Shown here piece by piece: positions 8,508-17,652 of a DNA stretch of 45,502 bases. The stretch comes from Lachnospiraceae bacterium (GTDB lineage Bacteria; Bacillota; Clostridia; Lachnospirales; Lachnospiraceae). The stretch covers positions 1-45,502 of the forward strand of contig CAJTGD010000044.1 in the NCBI GenBank assembly GCA_910575475.1, in the 5' to 3' direction. Below the pieces are notes generated by a model that saw only the letters and a list, made by a program, of their open reading frames with translations, ran no database searches and was not told where the DNA came from. Every line of letters starts with the position of its first letter. The stretch's first letter is position 1. A program made the position numbers and the translations under genes.

Positions 8508-10025
8508 TCAATTCAACCGCCTGTTGACCGCCTTCAGGCTTTCATATAATTCAAGGAAGATTTCATATTTTTCCTGATACCGTTTCCGCATATCCGGTTC
8601 TGGTTCATAGCAGTCCGCCGTGCGTACCATGCTGCCGCATGCTTCCTCTATAGAAGAGTAATATCCCGTTCCTGCCGCCGCAAGCACCGCAGCCCCCAGG
8701 CATCCGGCCTCCTTGCTCTCCATGGTCCTGATCACGGCTCCCAGAACGTTGGCTTTCGTCTGCAGCCACATCGGGGAGCGGGCGCCGCCGCCCACTGCGC
8801 GCAGTTCATGGATCACAATCCCGGACCTCTGCATGGCCTCCAGGTTCGTCCGCAGTTCATAGCACAGGCTGTCCAGGATTCCTTTGAGCACATCATGCCT
8901 TGTAGAGGACAGGGTCAGCCCAACGACAGCTCCTTTGCTGTCCATATCGCACAGAGGCGTCCCGCTTCCGTTAAAATGCGGGAGCACCAGTACGGAGGAG
9001 GGCTGGTCTGTACATTTTGTCTGGGCATATTCATAAAAATTCCGTCCCAGCTTTTCTGCCTCTGCCGCCTCCTGGTGTCCAAATGCGTCCCTGTACCAGC
9101 GCTGCAAAATCCCTCCTGTCTGCATGTGCGCAAAGGAAAAATAGAGGCTCGGAACCGCGTGATAATAGCAGGAATAAAAGCAGTCATGCATATTCCGGTT
9201 TATTTTTAATTCTTTATAAACGGCAGACAAAACTTCTGCGGTCCCTGCCGAATCAACCGCCATTCCTTCCCGGATCACCCCTGCGCCGATGGCTCCCACC
9301 GGCTGGTCATGGCCGCCCGCGATCAGGATCGGACAATTGTGCAGGCCGATCTTCTCCGCCAGTGTCCTGTCCATTTTTCCCGCCGCGCTCCCGGACCGGC
9401 GCACCTCTGAAAGCTTTTCCTTCGGGATCCCCATGGTCTTTAATATCTCTCCGGACCAGCATCGGTTCCGAATGTCATATCCCATCGACCGGCTTGCCAT
9501 CGTATCGTCGATCACGGCTTCTCCGCCCAGACGGTGCAGGATAAACTCCGCATAGGTGATAAACTTATATGCCTTTTCCGCAATCTGAGGCCGGTTTTTA
9601 TAAAACCACATAATCTTTGCCATCATTTGAATGGGGTGCAGCGGCTGTCCTGTGATCTCATACAATTTCCATTCATCATGGACCTTTCCATACTCCATGC
9701 ACTGTTCCTTTGGACGGTAATCCATTCCCAGGATCACAGGATGCAGAACCTGGTACTGTGCATCCACCGGCATGACCGCGTCTCCCTGGACACTGATGCT
9801 CAGCGCCTCAACGGATTGGATCCCTGCTTTTGAGACTGCTTCTGACATCGTCCCGACCAGCAGCGCAAACACCAGGTCCGCATCCTGTTCCGCCTGATGC
9901 GGCATTGTGCAGATCACCGGATATTCTCGGTATGCTTCTCCGTATGCCGTTCCCTTCTGGTCAAACAGAACCGTCTTGCAGCCTGTTGTCCCCACATCGA
10001 TTCCCATATAATATAGTCTTTCCAT
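8508..10025 (-). CDS. FGGY-family carbohydrate kinase (xylulokinase-like)
   Basis: This is a roughly 505-residue cytoplasmic sugar or polyol kinase of the FGGY fold. The first ATP/phosphate motif is at the N-terminus (YYMGIDVGTTGCKTVLFD). A second domain begins near DSAGTAEVLSAV, and the signature adenosine-binding segment AVGGGARSPMWLQTKANVLG lies near residues 405-425, as in xylulose/glycerol/erythritol kinases. The middle IAGGHDQPVGAIGAG is also typical. I chose the ATG at 10025 (MERLYYMGID) rather than a GTG at 10046, because family members begin 5-8 residues before GIDxGTT and GAGAGGA lies upstream. It is the last gene of the catabolic operon and would phosphorylate the sugar or polyol imported by the ABC transporter, or an intermediate. 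The exact substrate is not deducible. Confidence 0.9.
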   Translation of the reverse strand: MERLYYMGIDVGTTGCKTVLFDQKGTAYGEAYREYPVICTMPHQAEQDADLVFALLVGTMSEAVSKAGIQSVEALSISVQGDAVMPVDAQYQVLHPVILGMDYRPKEQCMEYGKVHDEWKLYEITGQPLHPIQMMAKIMWFYKNRPQIAEKAYKFITYAEFILHRLGGEAVIDDTMASRSMGYDIRNRCWSGEILKTMGIPKEKLSEVRRSGSAAGKMDRTLAEKIGLHNCPILIAGGHDQPVGAIGAGVIREGMAVDSAGTAEVLSAVYKELKINRNMHDCFYSCYYHAVPSLYFSFAHMQTGGILQRWYRDAFGHQEAAEAEKLGRNFYEYAQTKCTDQPSSVLVLPHFNGSGTPLCDMDSKGAVVGLTLSSTRHDVLKGILDSLCYELRTNLEAMQRSGIVIHELRAVGGGARSPMWLQTKANVLGAVIRTMESKEAGCLGAAVLAAAGTGYYSSIEEACGSMVRTADCYEPEPDMRKRYQEKYEIFLELYESLKAVNRRLN

Positions 10026-10096
10026 TTTTTCAGACCGTCCTCTCACATGATCGCTATGTCCGCGTCACCATATTATTTCTTTGTCCTAAGGAGTTG

Positions 10097-11395
10097 TCAT
10101 GCCAGCATCTGATCCTGTATTCTCCGCAACTGCACCAATACGGACTTTTCTGACAGCTCTACCATATCATAGGTGATCACTGTATCCTTTGCGGCATCAC
10201 ATTTCATCACAGCTCCCTTTGCAAGTCCTACCGGAAGCATATTTCCTTCTCTTGCGGTGCTATGTAAGTCGATGCTTGCCCGGTAGCAAAATTCACCGAT
10301 GGAATCCAGTACCTCCCCTTTCTTCAGATCCTTCTTGGCGATCGTAATGCATTCGCTGGTCAGGTGGTCCATGGGGTGTCCGCTGGATTCTCCATAGATC
10401 ACAGCCTGCGCCGCCGTGATCGGAGTTTCGATGGAGCATAAATGGTACGGCCTGTAGAGAAGATAATTGGGTCCCTCTCCCATATCCCGCTGGACCAGTC
10501 CGTCTATGATGCGCTGGTTGTCTGTGGTCACCACCACAAAGACGCCCGGCGCCACATTCCCGATCGCGAAATCTACAACCCCCTCTTTTTCCAGCACTCC
10601 CCCCTGGCTTTTCAGGCTGAATACGGTTTTGAGCTCATCCACGTTACATTTTGCGCAGTGCATCCCCCGGACATCCGGCACAAGCCCTGTGGCATTGGAA
10701 ACTGCCGCCATCTCGATCATGGTTTTGGAACCGTCTACAAATTCCACCAGCATCCTTGCAGCCATTTTTCTTTCCTCTGCTTTTTTGGACCATTCCGGCG
10801 TATCCGGAGTCGCGTAAAAGTTCAGCGGATTATTTTTTCCTTTTCCTGCCGCCACCACCTTGAAGCCCAGTGATTTTGCAAAACGGTAGATCTCACAGAT
10901 CGAGCCCGGTTCATCCCCGGCGGTCAGCGAATAGACGATCCCCGCCTGCTCGCACAGCTTTCTTAAAATGGGGCCGATGGTGACATCGCACTCCACATTC
11001 ATCATGACGATATGTTTTTTATGGAAGATACATTCCAATGTGATCCTTGCGCCCATCTCCGGAGAGCCTGTGGCATCGATCACGACCTGCGTCCTTTCCG
11101 CGGCAGCAGCCAGCTTATAGTCCGAAGACGCCACCTTTTTCCCGGCCCGCACCGCTTCCTCCGCCTCCTTCAGATCCTCCGTCACTACGATATCCTCTGC
11201 GGAATAACCGGCCTGTCCATATCCATCGAGTACAACATCCGTCTGGATGTCTATGACAATATCACATACAATACCCTTCATTTTACTGATCTGTGCTATG
11301 ATATCCTTCCCCATCTGCCCGCATCCGATCAGACTGACATGGATCGGCGTCTGTTTTTCTTCCAGTTCCAGTAGTTTACGATCAATTTCATACAT
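10097..11395 (-). CDS. NAD(P)-dependent dehydrogenase with C-terminal SAF domain
   Basis: This 432-residue enzyme has an N-terminal Rossmann fold like homoserine dehydrogenase (VSLIGCGQMGKDIIAQISK near residues 19-38, ending in TQVVIDATGSPEMG) and a C-terminal SAF-like domain (CITIAKKDLKKGEVLDSIGE near residue 350, then NMLPVGLAKGAV). This architecture is recurrent in sugar-acid and branched-sugar catabolic clusters, but few members are characterised. AAAGGA lies upstream of the ATG. It sits between the zinc dehydrogenase and the kinase, with short gaps, in the same operon. I infer oxidation or reduction of a phosphorylated or free sugar intermediate. It is the most unusual enzyme of the pathway and the best handle for identifying the substrate. 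Confidence 0.8.
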   Translation of the reverse strand: MYEIDRKLLELEEKQTPIHVSLIGCGQMGKDIIAQISKMKGIVCDIVIDIQTDVVLDGYGQAGYSAEDIVVTEDLKEAEEAVRAGKKVASSDYKLAAAAERTQVVIDATGSPEMGARITLECIFHKKHIVMMNVECDVTIGPILRKLCEQAGIVYSLTAGDEPGSICEIYRFAKSLGFKVVAAGKGKNNPLNFYATPDTPEWSKKAEERKMAARMLVEFVDGSKTMIEMAAVSNATGLVPDVRGMHCAKCNVDELKTVFSLKSQGGVLEKEGVVDFAIGNVAPGVFVVVTTDNQRIIDGLVQRDMGEGPNYLLYRPYHLCSIETPITAAQAVIYGESSGHPMDHLTSECITIAKKDLKKGEVLDSIGEFCYRASIDLHSTAREGNMLPVGLAKGAVMKCDAAKDTVITYDMVELSEKSVLVQLRRIQDQMLA

Positions 11396-11443
11396 GATAT
11401 ATTTTCCTTTCTGTCTGTCATTTCAGTCATTCCTTTTCGCGTA

Positions 11444-12490
11444 CTACGGCAGCCACGGGTCGATCATGACCTTGAGCGCCCTGCCTTCTGAGATCATTTC
11501 CATTCCCTTTACCACCTCGGTAAGCGGAACTCTGGCATTGATATACTGATCCGCGTGGATACTGCCCGCCTCCAGAGCAGACAGCGCATCGGAAAGCCCC
11601 GACGCAGGATAAGAAAATGCGCCTGTCACCGTGATTTCCCCATAATGGATCCTGTTGGAATTGAGTACGGTATCCTCCCTGTCCTTCGGAACGCCGCCGT
11701 AGATCACGACCGTTCCCTGTTTCCGCACCATTTCCAGCGCTTCCTGCTGTACAGCCGCAGTGGGAACCGCACAGACCGCAAGATCCGCCCCGATCCCCCC
11801 GGTCTCGTTCCGTACAGTCCGGATCAGCTTTTCTGCAGGCTCCGTGCCGTCAAGCAATACATCCGGCCGGAAGGAACGGGCCATCTCCAGCTTATCCCGA
11901 CCGATCAGTATGATCTTTTTCGCGCCTCTTGCCCGTGCCACCTCACAGTGCAGGCAGCCAACCGGCCCGTCCCCGATGATCACCACCGTATCTCCCATCG
12001 ACACCCGGTTTCGCTTCTGGCAGGCAATGACCGCGGAGCAGGTTTCCGCAAAGGCCGCATGCTCGTAGCTCATCCCCTCCGGAATCCGTTCCGCAAATCC
12101 ATGCTGCAGCACCTCTGCCGGAAGTGCCAGATACTGCGCGTAGCCTCCCGGGAAATGAGTTCCCAGCATCCGGTGGTGTTCGCACAGATTCACCATTCCC
12201 CGCTTGCAGTACCAGCAGTGTCCGCAGCTCACATCCGGCGCCAGCGCGATCCGCTCTCCCTTCTGAAAATAGTCCTGCCGTTTTCCGGCTTCTACGACCT
12301 CGCCGGCAATTTCATGCCCCATGATCTGATCTGTGATCCCGTCCTTGAGGCCGTTATGGTAATTTCTTACATCGCTCCCGCAGATCCCGCAGGCATATAC
12401 CTTGATCAGCAGGCCGTCCTCCGGGCATTCCGGGATCGGGCGTTCCTCCACTGTGATATGCCCGATCCCTTTGAATACCGCCGCCTTCAT
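11444..12490 (-). CDS. Zinc-dependent medium-chain alcohol/polyol dehydrogenase
   Basis: This 348-residue MDR-family oxidoreductase resembles sorbitol/xylitol/threonine dehydrogenases. The catalytic zinc ligands appear as GICGSD (Cys near residue 36) and GHEIAGEV. The structural zinc lobe is CGHCWYCKRGMVNLC near residues 89-103, and the NAD(P) Rossmann motif is VVIIGDGPVGC near residue 165. ATG 12490 gives the usual MKAAVFKG start, but its ribosome site is too close. A TTG at 12502 has an ideal AAAGGAG eight bases upstream and overlaps the SIS stop codon, so it could be the true start (four residues longer). It probably oxidises a polyol or reduces a keto-sugar within the operon's pathway. 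Confidence 0.88.
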   Translation of the reverse strand: MKAAVFKGIGHITVEERPIPECPEDGLLIKVYACGICGSDVRNYHNGLKDGITDQIMGHEIAGEVVEAGKRQDYFQKGERIALAPDVSCGHCWYCKRGMVNLCEHHRMLGTHFPGGYAQYLALPAEVLQHGFAERIPEGMSYEHAAFAETCSAVIACQKRNRVSMGDTVVIIGDGPVGCLHCEVARARGAKKIILIGRDKLEMARSFRPDVLLDGTEPAEKLIRTVRNETGGIGADLAVCAVPTAAVQQEALEMVRKQGTVVIYGGVPKDREDTVLNSNRIHYGEITVTGAFSYPASGLSDALSALEAGSIHADQYINARVPLTEVVKGMEMISEGRALKVMIDPWLP

Positions 12491-12498
12491 GATTCCCT

Positions 12499-13116
12499 TC
12501 AATGTACGCTCTCCTTTCTGTCCAGCAGGCGTTCGCCCACCGCTCCTCCCGGATGGATGACCGCAAACTGCTCCCTGCTGTATCCCGTCATCTGCATCAG
12601 CGCGATGCATACTGCGTCAAATACCGCGATCACTGCCATCGTGCTCGCCGTTGCCAGCATATTGAACCTGCACGGCTCCCGTTCCACCTTGATCTTCAGA
12701 TAGATGTCCGCATGGACTGCCAGCCTGGAATCCGGATTTTCTGACACCGCGATCACCACTGCCTTTTTGGTCTTACAGGCCGGCAGCAGCCGTACCAGCT
12801 CCTCCGTATTTCCGCCCTTGCTGATCAGGATCACCACGTCCTCCTGCTGCACCACGCCCAGCCCGCCGTGAACCGCGTCTGACGGTGCCAGAAACAGCGC
12901 CGGGCATTCAATGCAGTTGAGGGAATGCGCAATTTTCTTTGCCGCCATGGCAGACGTCCCGCAGGCGGATAAAATGATCTTCCCTGTACAGCTTCTGATC
13001 GTCTCCGCTACCTTTAAGACTGCTTCCTCTTCGATCTCTTCCTGTTGTTTCCGGACTGAATCCGCCTCCATCTGCAGACAGCGCCGGATCTCATATAAGA
13101 TTTTTTCCCTTTCCAT
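12499..13116 (-). CDS. SIS-domain sugar-phosphate isomerase (KpsF/GutQ-like, without CBS)
   Basis: This is a 205-residue single SIS domain protein. The phosphosugar-binding pattern is present: KIILSACGTSAMAAKKIAHS near residues 46-65, VVILISKGGNTEE near residues 93-105, and the C-terminal HPGGAVGERLL that is diagnostic for arabinose-5-phosphate isomerase-type proteins (KdsD/GutQ). The CBS pair found in KdsD is absent, as in short catabolic isomerases. It presumably interconverts aldose and ketose phosphates made by the operon's kinase. AGGAGG precedes the ATG by about 9-10 bases. Its stop overlaps the alternative TTG start of the dehydrogenase, suggesting translational coupling. Confidence 0.87.
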   Translation of the reverse strand: MEREKILYEIRRCLQMEADSVRKQQEEIEEEAVLKVAETIRSCTGKIILSACGTSAMAAKKIAHSLNCIECPALFLAPSDAVHGGLGVVQQEDVVILISKGGNTEELVRLLPACKTKKAVVIAVSENPDSRLAVHADIYLKIKVEREPCRFNMLATASTMAVIAVFDAVCIALMQMTGYSREQFAVIHPGGAVGERLLDRKESVH

Positions 13117-13184
13117 CCATTACCCCTCCTGTGACCTGCAGCCGGTCTTCGCTGCAGATTGATTTCTGAGCTTTATACAGCTCC

Positions 13185-14171
13185 TTATTTTTTTCCTGCC
13201 GCAAGCCTGTTTTTCGCGATATCAAGATATATGGACAGTACGATGATGACGCCCTTTACGATCAGCTGGATGTAGGAATTGACGCCGATCAGGTTCAGCA
13301 CGTTGCTGATGATCCCGATGATCAGACAGCCGAACAGGGTTCCCATAAGCGTACCGCTGCCTCCGTTCATGGATACTCCGCCGACCACACAGGAGGCGAT
13401 CGCGTCCAGTTCCGCCCCGTCGCCGATGGTGGGCTGCCCGGACCCCAGCTTGGAGATCAGCAGGATGCCGGAGCATGCGGAAAGGATCCCGGATATGATA
13501 TAGACAAGGATGACTGTCCTTCTGGTATTGATCCCTGAATATCTTGCCGCCACCGCATTTCCTCCGACTGCATATACATGCCTGCCGAACTTTGTTTTAT
13601 TTAAAATGATCCACAATACCACAAAGGCCGCGATCATATAGATCGCCGGCAGCGGGACCTGTCCCACATATCCGCCGCCGATGGTGGTAAATAAGCCTTT
13701 GGAAAATACAACCGGCTTTCCGTTTGTCATCACATAACAGGTGCCCCGAAGGATATTCATCGTGGCAAGCGTGGCAATGAATGCCGGAATCTTTATGACC
13801 GTGATCAGAAATCCGTTTACATATCCGCAGACTGCCGCGACTGCAAGGGCGATCCCGATCGCGGCAAAGGCGCCCAGCCCTGCCTGTGCGATCAGCATGC
13901 TGGTCAGACAGCCGCACAGGGTCATAAAGGAACCGATGGAAATGTCAATATTTCCCGTCAGGATCACGAACGTCATCCCAAATGCACACAGCGCCGTGCA
14001 GGCATTGGTCCGCAGTATGGTCATCATATTGCTTACCGTGCAGAATCTGGCGCTGAGAAAAGAGCTGACAATAAAGATCAAAATGAATGCCGCAAAGGTG
14101 CCTCCGTTTACTTTCAGTGCTTCTCTCGCTTTACCAAACTGCCCCCTGTCTGATATTTTTATTCTCTCCAT
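13185..14171 (-). CDS. Sugar ABC transporter permease (RbsC-like)
   Basis: This is a 328-residue inner-membrane permease of the ribose/xylose/galactoside type (BPD_transp_2). Multiple hydrophobic segments start near residue 22 (GGTFAAFILIFIVSSFLSARF). The conserved GMTFVILTGNIDISIGSFM segment near residues 64-82 and VGGNAVAARYSGIN near residue 202, the ATPase-contacting loop, are classic RbsC landmarks, and SCVVGGVSMNGGSGTLMGTL follows. GGGAGG precedes the start. It works with the adjacent ATPase and binding lipoprotein to import a sugar or polyol. It is intact and of normal length. Confidence 0.93.
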   Translation of the reverse strand: MERIKISDRGQFGKAREALKVNGGTFAAFILIFIVSSFLSARFCTVSNMMTILRTNACTALCAFGMTFVILTGNIDISIGSFMTLCGCLTSMLIAQAGLGAFAAIGIALAVAAVCGYVNGFLITVIKIPAFIATLATMNILRGTCYVMTNGKPVVFSKGLFTTIGGGYVGQVPLPAIYMIAAFVVLWIILNKTKFGRHVYAVGGNAVAARYSGINTRRTVILVYIISGILSACSGILLISKLGSGQPTIGDGAELDAIASCVVGGVSMNGGSGTLMGTLFGCLIIGIISNVLNLIGVNSYIQLIVKGVIIVLSIYLDIAKNRLAAGKK

Positions 14172-14196
14172 AGAACGCCTCCCTCTTCATTTATAC

Positions 14197-15699
14197 TCAG
14201 TATAACCCGATCATAAAGCTTAGGATCTCTTCCTGGTCAAACTGTGAGGAGTCTTCAAAGGTCTTCCGGATCTCCCCGTCCCGCATCACATAGATCCTGT
14301 CGCTCATATTGATGACCTCCGGCAGCTCTGAGGATACCATGATGATGCTTTTTCCCTGTTCCGTTAGTTCCTCCATCAATGCATAGATCTCAGCCTTTGC
14401 CCCTACGTCGATCCCTCTCGTAGGTTCATCCAGTATGATGATATCCTTAGATGCCGCAAGCCATTTTCCTACCACGATCTTCTGCTGGTTTCCGCCGGAG
14501 AGATTGATCACCTGCTGGATCTGAGATGCGGTTTTAATGGAGAGCTTGTCGATATATGTATCCGCGATCTCCATTTCCCGTCTCTTATTCACTCCCAGCT
14601 GCTTCCACCCGATAAATTGTTTCAATACCCCAATGCTTAGATTAAACCGGACATGATTCCGAAGGATCAGCCCTTCTGTTTTTCTGTCCTCAGGCACCAG
14701 GCAGATCCCGTGCTTCAATGCCTCCTCTGGCGTGTGAAATTTTACTTCCTGCCCGTACAGCGTGATCTGCCCTTTTGTGTACGGCGCCAGGCCGAACAAG
14801 GTCTCGATCAATTCAGTCCTCCCGGATCCGACCAGTCCTGCCAGGCCGATGATCTCTCCCTTTCTCAGAGAAATATCCGCATCACGCACTCTGCCGTCCT
14901 TCCTGGTCAGGTTTCGGACCGTCAGGATCGTTTCACCGATGTTTCTTTTGTTCCTCGCGTAATATTGGTCCAGGCTGTATCCGACCATCATCCTGACCAG
15001 CTCCTCCCGGCTGATGCCTGCCGCATCCGCAGTCCCTGCGTTTGCTCCGTCCCGCAGCACGGTGATCCGGTCCGCGATCTCAAATATCTCATCCATCCTG
15101 TGAGAGATATATACGATCGTTACGCCCTTGCTTTTCAGGTCTCTGACTAATTGAAAGATCTTATCGACCTCTTTGCTCGATACAGCGGCAGTCGGCTCGT
15201 CCATCACAAGGATCCGTACATTCCTGGAGATCGCTTTCGCGATCTCCAGCATCTGCTTCTGTGCCGTACTCAAAGAAAATACTCTCGTATAGATATTAAA
15301 ATCCACATCCAGAGCCCTTAATATCTCTTCGCAGCTTTGATTCATTTTTCTGTTGTCGATCAGTCCAAGGCGGTTCGAAAGTTCCTGCCCCATATACATA
15401 TTGTCCGCAACCGTGAGCTGCTCCGCCAGCGCCAGCTCCTGATGTATGACGCTGATGCCGTATTTCATGGAATCCATGGGGCTGGAAAGACGGATCTCTG
15501 TTCCTTCAAATTCCATGGTCCCGCCGTCTATGGAATAAATACCTGCAAGGCATTTCATCAGGGTGCTTTTTCCGGCTCCGTTCTCTCCCAGCAGGGCATG
15601 GACCTCCCCCTCCTCCAGTTCCAGGGACACGCCCTTTAATGCCTTTACGCCATAAAACGATTTTGTAATATTGTTCATTTTCAGAATGGTATTTCCCAT
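14197..15699 (-). CDS. Sugar ABC transporter ATPase (RbsA-like, duplicated)
   Basis: This is a roughly 500-residue tandem ABC ATPase that energises import through the neighbouring permease. The first half has Walker A GENGAGKST near residues 35-43, the signature LSTAQKQMLEIAKA and Walker B ILVMDEPTAAVS. The second half has a degenerate Walker A (GLVGSGRTELIETLFG), the signature LSGGNQQKIVVGKWLA and Walker B IIILDEPTRGIDVGAK, the usual asymmetric layout of RbsA/MglA. I favour ATG 15699 over ATG 15711, because GGGGG lies five bases before it. It is intact and in operon with the permease (26-base gap). Confidence 0.93.
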   Translation of the reverse strand: MGNTILKMNNITKSFYGVKALKGVSLELEEGEVHALLGENGAGKSTLMKCLAGIYSIDGGTMEFEGTEIRLSSPMDSMKYGISVIHQELALAEQLTVADNMYMGQELSNRLGLIDNRKMNQSCEEILRALDVDFNIYTRVFSLSTAQKQMLEIAKAISRNVRILVMDEPTAAVSSKEVDKIFQLVRDLKSKGVTIVYISHRMDEIFEIADRITVLRDGANAGTADAAGISREELVRMMVGYSLDQYYARNKRNIGETILTVRNLTRKDGRVRDADISLRKGEIIGLAGLVGSGRTELIETLFGLAPYTKGQITLYGQEVKFHTPEEALKHGICLVPEDRKTEGLILRNHVRFNLSIGVLKQFIGWKQLGVNKRREMEIADTYIDKLSIKTASQIQQVINLSGGNQQKIVVGKWLAASKDIIILDEPTRGIDVGAKAEIYALMEELTEQGKSIIMVSSELPEVINMSDRIYVMRDGEIRKTFEDSSQFDQEEILSFMIGLY

Positions 15700-15741
15700 A
15701 ATGACCCCCATATCCTGCAGCCAATCTGCGCAGCAAATTGA

Positions 15742-16767
15742 TCATTCTGCATAGTCGTTTACATTCTCTTTATCTACATAGATCACATCCACATAGGTCA
15801 GCCAGTCATGGTCGATCTCTCCGCCGCCCAGAACCGTGTATACGTCTTCCGTCGCGATCCTTGCCAGTTCATCCGGCTGCTGGCGTGCCGTCCCGGTATA
15901 GTCTCCGTCCAGGATGCATGCATATTCATCCTGAGAGCCGTCCACGCCGTAAATATAGGTTCCGCCGTCCGGGCTGCACTTCACGCCTGCTGCCTCCAGC
16001 CCTCTCATAAATGCGATCGCGATCGGACCGCCGCCGCCGAATACAGCCGTGATCTCGTCATATTTGGAAGCCCAGGACTCCGCAACTGCCATTTCGGCCT
16101 CCTGCGTAACCGGCGTAGGCTGCGTTCCTTCCAGCACCTTGATATTTTCTTCCTTTTCGATGGTATCCAGAAAGCCCTTCACCCTGGTGGTGACTGCTTC
16201 ATTTTCTTCATATATGATATGGCATACCGTGCCCTCTTTTCCGTCAAGCCGCTCGATCAGGTCATTTGCACAGAGGACGCCGGCGCCGTAATTATCGGAA
16301 ACCGTCTGTGACACGAGGACGCCTTCTGATTCTTCAATATCCAGCAAAACATCCGCCGCAGAGATCACGATCCCCTTTTCCGCCGCTTCTCTCAGGGCTT
16401 CTACAGGAGCCGTCGCGTTCGGAGATTCCATGACGATCCCGTCCACACCGGCTGCCACCAGATCATCGATGCACTGCAGCAATGTTTCCGGGTCATCATT
16501 TGCAGCAAGGACCATCGCCTTGTCTCCCTTTCCCTCGACGATCTCTTTAAATTTATCCGCAAACGCGATGCAATGCGTATTCGCGTCATTGATGATCACG
16601 CATCCGATCGTATATCCGCCTTCTTTCGTTGTCTCCTCCTCTTCGCCGCCCGCTTCCTGCTGCGTTGTTTCTTCCTCCTTCTCTGTCTGTCCTCCCTCCT
16701 GCGAACAGCCGGCAAGCAGACTGCATGTCATAACCATCACTAATAAGACCGAGATAAACTTTTTCAT
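15742..16767 (-). CDS. Sugar-binding lipoprotein of the ABC importer (Peripla_BP_4)
   Basis: This is a 341-residue solute-binding protein. A lipoprotein signal (MKKFISVLLVMVMTCSLLAGC) places the lipid-modified Cys at about residue 21, followed by an acidic, Gln/Glu-rich linker (to about residue 48). The periplasmic-binding fold then starts with GYTIGCVIINDANTHCIAFA. Typical ribose-binding-family landmarks are the LAANDDPETLLQCIDDLVAAGVDGIV strand-helix near residues 84-109 (given only in part) and GVDGSQDEYACILDGDY in the C-terminal lobe. It is anchored outside the membrane and delivers ligand to the permease. AAGGAG lies about nine bases upstream. The ligand is unknown. Confidence 0.92.
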   Translation of the reverse strand: MKKFISVLLVMVMTCSLLAGCSQEGGQTEKEEETTQQEAGGEEEETTKEGGYTIGCVIINDANTHCIAFADKFKEIVEGKGDKAMVLAANDDPETLLQCIDDLVAAGVDGIVMESPNATAPVEALREAAEKGIVISAADVLLDIEESEGVLVSQTVSDNYGAGVLCANDLIERLDGKEGTVCHIIYEENEAVTTRVKGFLDTIEKEENIKVLEGTQPTPVTQEAEMAVAESWASKYDEITAVFGGGGPIAIAFMRGLEAAGVKCSPDGGTYIYGVDGSQDEYACILDGDYTGTARQQPDELARIATEDVYTVLGGGEIDHDWLTYVDVIYVDKENVNDYAE

Positions 16768-16863
16768 TCCAAAATCTCCTTTCTATATTGGTATATCTTA
16801 CGATTCTTTTGTTAGCATTTCACAAGTGTCTGTCCTAAAGCAAATCCATTTCACAGACAGGGT

Positions 16864-17547
16864 TTACATGTTTCTGATCGCGATCACACGCGAAGCGCAG
16901 GAATCCACCCGTTTCATCCGAAGCGGCAGTACAAATAATGTGATCCGCTCTTCATTGATCTGCTCCAGATTCGTCAGAGACTCTATGATCGCCGTATTAT
17001 TTTCGAAGCAGTTGGTATGGTTGGGCTGCGTATCATCATCCGGCACTTCGATCCCAGAAGCATCTGTTCCGATCACAGGAGGATGATAGGTCTCCAAAAG
17101 CCAGATGATGGCTTCCTTTTCCACATGCGGGAACGGCTCCCAGTCCGGATCATGGAACTTCCTGTCAAATCCGGTGTGGAACAGGATCATATCCCCCGGC
17201 ATCAGCCTGTCCTCATACTTTTTGATCTCTTCGAGGGTAATGAACTCCCCTGCCTTTTTTCCGGTGCAGTCCATCACAAATGCTTCCCCGACCAGGTTTT
17301 CGATGGGATACTCCGCGCAGTCCGGGCCGTCATATTTGTGATGGAACGGAACCTCAATATGTGTGCCTACGTGGGAATGCATATGCACTTCGCTTTCAAT
17401 GTACCACACCCCTTCTGCATGTGCTCTCGCATTGCCGTTGGGATCCATCTCCACCACATCCTTAAATGAGGATTCGAATGGAAAATTCTCCTTTCCCGAT
17501 TCAAGCACATGGTTCAGCTCCACAATGTCTTCTTTTTTGAATCTCAT
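16864..17547 (-). CDS. Cyclase-family metal hydrolase (kynurenine-formamidase-like)
   Basis: This 227-residue protein of the putative cyclase family (PF04199) contains bacterial kynurenine formamidase and isatin hydrolase. The metal-binding signature HSHVGTHIEVPFH lies near residues 57-69. The usual Asp of HxGTHxDxPxH is replaced by Glu. Further conserved blocks are MILFHTGFD and PPVIGTDASGIEVP. It is the first gene of the catabolic operon, directly after the operator-bearing promoter, with AGGAGG six bases before the ATG. In this setting it more likely opens a lactone or hydrolyses an amide of the imported substrate than acts in tryptophan breakdown. That role is inferred. Confidence 0.82.
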   Translation of the reverse strand: MRFKKEDIVELNHVLESGKENFPFESSFKDVVEMDPNGNARAHAEGVWYIESEVHMHSHVGTHIEVPFHHKYDGPDCAEYPIENLVGEAFVMDCTGKKAGEFITLEEIKKYEDRLMPGDMILFHTGFDRKFHDPDWEPFPHVEKEAIIWLLETYHPPVIGTDASGIEVPDDDTQPNHTNCFENNTAIIESLTNLEQINEERITLFVLPLRMKRVDSCASRVIAIRNM

Positions 17548-17579
17548 AGTTTTTCCTCCTATCTCTTTTTGTTAATTTC

Positions 17580-17608
17580 ATATTACCACACCCAAAAATG
17601 AAATTCAA
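17580..17608 (-). promoter_or_regulatory. Promoter of the catabolic operon
   Basis: On the minus strand TTGAAT (17608-17603), a 17-base spacer and TAATAT (17585-17580) lie about 35 bases before the cyclase start. ATGAAAT/ATTTCAT half-sites overlap both boxes, so a bound regulator would block polymerase. Confidence 0.75.
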
Positions 17609-17652
17609 GCTATATTTTCATTTTTTATTTTTAAAAATGAAATTCATTTCAT
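17594..17652. promoter_or_regulatory. Operator-like palindromes between cyclase and rpiR-type genes
   Basis: Three clustered elements share the half-site ATGAAA. They are AAAAATGAAATTC at 17594-17606, a 10-bp inverted repeat TTTCATTTTT (17616-17625) with AAAAATGAAA (17633-17642), and a tight palindrome ATGAAAT-TC-ATTTCAT at 17637-17652. A further ATTTCAT lies at 17575-17581 within the -10 region. RpiR-family repressors bind such AT-rich dyads. Binding here is inferred. Confidence 0.65.

Noticed and set aside
11555..12703. 382-codon plus-strand open frame
   Set aside because: It lies antisense to the zinc dehydrogenase and SIS genes, has no family motifs or ribosome site, and is explained by the GC-rich codon pattern of the real genes.
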